Part shown: one piece after another, positions 51,087 to 52,313 of the stretch
Layout: each line of letters starts with the position of its first letter
Position numbering within the stretch: the first letter of the stretch is position 1
NCBI GenBank assembly: GCA_900317515.1
Contig: ONHA01000017.1
Location: forward strand, 1-52,313
Length of the DNA: 52,313 bases
Source: an uncultured Eubacteriales bacterium
Lineage (GTDB): Bacteria > Bacillota > Clostridia > Lachnospirales > Lachnospiraceae
Direction of reading: 5' to 3'
The notes under the pieces: model-generated
What the model was told of the DNA's origin: nothing
Database searches by the model: none
The model's input: only the letters and a program-made list of their open reading frames with translations
Program-made: the position numbers and the translations under genes

Positions 51087-52262
51087 ATGACGGACGGCAA
51101 GAAGCATATTTTCGTGATCGGAAGCAAGGGGATCCCGGCATCCTACGGCGGGTTCGAGACGTTTGTCGAGAAGCTGACCGCTTTTAAGAAGAGTGAGGAG
51201 CTCGTCTACCACGTCGCCTGCATGGGCGGAAAAGAGGAGCGCTTTACCCATAACGGAGCCGACTGCTTCCGCGTTAAAGTGCCGAATATCGGGCCCGGCA
51301 AGGCGGTTTACTACGACATTGCCGCCCTCAATGCCTCCATCCGCTATGTGAAGGAGCATCCCGAGATCGAGCACCCGATCTTCTATGTCCTTGCGTGCAG
51401 GGTCGGCCCCTTCATCAAAAACCTTAAGAAGGAGATCCGGGAGGTCGGCGGCCTCCTCTTCATCAACCCGGACGGGAACGAGTGGAAGAGGTCCAAGTGG
51501 TCATGGCCGATCCGCAGATACTGGCGGCTCTCCGAGAGACTGATGGTGAAGCACGCGGACCTGCTCATCTGCGACAGCGTGTCGATCCGGCACTACATCA
51601 AGAAGGAGTACAGGAGATACAAGCCGAAGACGGTCTTTATTTCCTACGGGTCGGAGACCAGAAAATCAAGTCTTGCGGACAACGATCCCGCCTTCACCTC
51701 CTGGCTTGAGGAGAGAGGGCTTGAAGCGGGAGAGTACTATCTCATCGTCGGCCGCTTTGTGCCGGAGAACAACTTCGAGGTCATGCTGCGCGAGTATATG
51801 GCTTCCGGGTCCGCAAAGAAGCTCGCAATCATCACGACGGAGAACAAAAAGCTCATGAAGGAGCTGGAGGAGAAGCTTCATTTTAAGGCGGACCCCAGGA
51901 TCGTCTTTGCGGGAACCGTCTACGACGGGGAGCTTCTCATGAAGATCAGGGAAAAAGGCACCAACCCGAGCCTCCTCGAGGCACTCGGCAGCACGCAGCT
52001 GAACCTGCTCTACGACGTCGGCTTCAACCGGGAAGTGGGAGAGGAGGCCGCGCTTTACTGGACAAAGACGCCGGGATCGCTCGCCTCGTTCGTCGATTAC
52101 GCGGAGAACCTCTCTGCGGAGGAGATCGCGGGCTATGAGAAGGCGGCCAAAGCCCGGATCCGTGATCACTACAGCTGGGATTTCATCGTCGGCCGTTATG
52201 AGGATCTGTTCCTGGACCGCAAACGGAAAGGCGCAGGAGGCGGAAATGAAGAAAAAGCGTAA
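51087..52262 (+). CDS. Glycosyltransferase with DUF1972 N-terminal domain (rhamnosyltransferase-like)
   Basis: GT-B fold transferase of 391 aa. The N-terminal DUF1972 domain starts HIFVIGSKGIPASYGGFETFVEKL, the pattern of Cps2T/RgpA-type beta-1,4-rhamnosyltransferases that add the second sugar in streptococcal capsules. The C-terminal half carries GRFVPENNFEVMLREY and the donor-site region TNPSLLEALGSTQLNLLYDVGFNREVGEEAALYW. ATG 51087 lies 9 bp after GGAGGTGA; GTG 51075 overlaps that site and is rejected. Rhamnose as the donor sugar is inferred from family members only; no rml genes are in the window. Confidence 0.9.
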   Translation: MTDGKKHIFVIGSKGIPASYGGFETFVEKLTAFKKSEELVYHVACMGGKEERFTHNGADCFRVKVPNIGPGKAVYYDIAALNASIRYVKEHPEIEHPIFYVLACRVGPFIKNLKKEIREVGGLLFINPDGNEWKRSKWSWPIRRYWRLSERLMVKHADLLICDSVSIRHYIKKEYRRYKPKTVFISYGSETRKSSLADNDPAFTSWLEERGLEAGEYYLIVGRFVPENNFEVMLREYMASGSAKKLAIITTENKKLMKELEEKLHFKADPRIVFAGTVYDGELLMKIREKGTNPSLLEALGSTQLNLLYDVGFNREVGEEAALYWTKTPGSLASFVDYAENLSAEEIAGYEKAAKARIRDHYSWDFIVGRYEDLFLDRKRKGAGGGNEEKA

Positions 52263-52313
52263 CCGGATCCTGCCGATTCTCCTTGCGCTTCTCATGGCGG
52301 GCTGCGGACCGGT
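52246..52313 (+). CDS. Lipoprotein, N-terminus only (runs off window)
   Basis: Only the first 22 codons are visible. Basic start MKKKRNR, hydrophobic stretch, and lipobox LMAGC, so a lipid-anchored exported protein is likely. It overlaps the preceding gene by 17 bp and has GGAGG upstream, so it belongs to the polysaccharide cluster's transcript. Nothing can be said about its function. Confidence 0.75.
   Translation, partial: MKKKRNRILPILLALLMAGCGP

Noticed and set aside
1-52313. CRISPR arrays, rRNA genes, intact insertion sequences, prophage genes
   Set aside because: No regularly spaced repeats, rRNA, transposase, integrase or phage structural genes were found on either strand.

Overview
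The window looks like chromosomal DNA from a GC-rich (by eye roughly 58-60% GC) member of the Clostridia, most likely Lachnospiraceae. The grounds are the gene order rpmE, DUF1385, prmC, prfA; a Rho factor with a long Lys/Glu/Pro/Ala-rich insert; a comEA, two-component system, GerMN lipoprotein, comEC operon; argC-J-B-D divergent from argG; and a fruR-fruK-fruA-HPr cluster. Shine-Dalgarno sites are strong, and the few intergenic gaps carry recognisable sigma-A type promoters. The genus is an inference; no ribosomal RNA gene is present.

Layout. Positions 1-6090 hold a type I restriction-modification operon (hsdM, cut by the window edge; hsdS; hsdR) with clearly lower GC than the rest, probably acquired. 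A SNF2-family ATPase (6140-8284) follows; its 3' end lies inside a REP-like palindromic repeat that abuts the promoter of a tRNA-Leu(UAG). Next come the potassium uptake pair trkA-trkH and rho, whose N-terminal insert contains three 72-bp tandem repeats. From 13152 to 19755 lies a translation-centred block: rpmE, a DUF1385 membrane protein, prmC, prfA (PrmC modifies the GGQ motif of the release factor made by the next gene), a nucleotidyltransferase, a TPR lipoprotein and hflX.

From 19800 to 23941 is a fructose PTS locus (DeoR-type regulator, 1-phosphofructokinase, EIIABC) followed by an HPr in which residue 46, normally the HPr-kinase serine, is lysine. Positions 23984-26035 encode three small single-pass membrane proteins that appear to be paralogues; the first two begin with a four-cysteine zinc ribbon and the third has lost it. 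No function is known to me. Arginine biosynthesis follows: argG on the minus strand, divergent from argC-argJ-argB-argD, with candidate ArgR boxes spaced exactly 21 bp apart between them.

A 165-bp MITE-like element with 17-bp terminal inverted repeats (32028-32192) separates argD from a five-gene operon (32216-38095): a lipoprotein form of ComEA, a response regulator, a sensor kinase, a GerMN lipoprotein and ComEC. From 38131 to the right edge is a Wzx/Wzy-type surface polysaccharide cluster: initiating sugar transferase, flippase, a LicD / CTP-dependent cytidylyltransferase / NAD-dependent epimerase-reductase trio, several glycosyltransferases, a WbsX-like protein, a Wzz-like protein with a degenerate kinase-like tail, a Wzy polymerase candidate, a DUF1919 protein, and the start of a lipoprotein gene.

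The best candidates for something undescribed are the zinc-ribbon membrane trio, the LicD-cytidylyltransferase-reductase trio with its own promoter, the repeat expansion in Rho, and the two palindromic intergenic elements.
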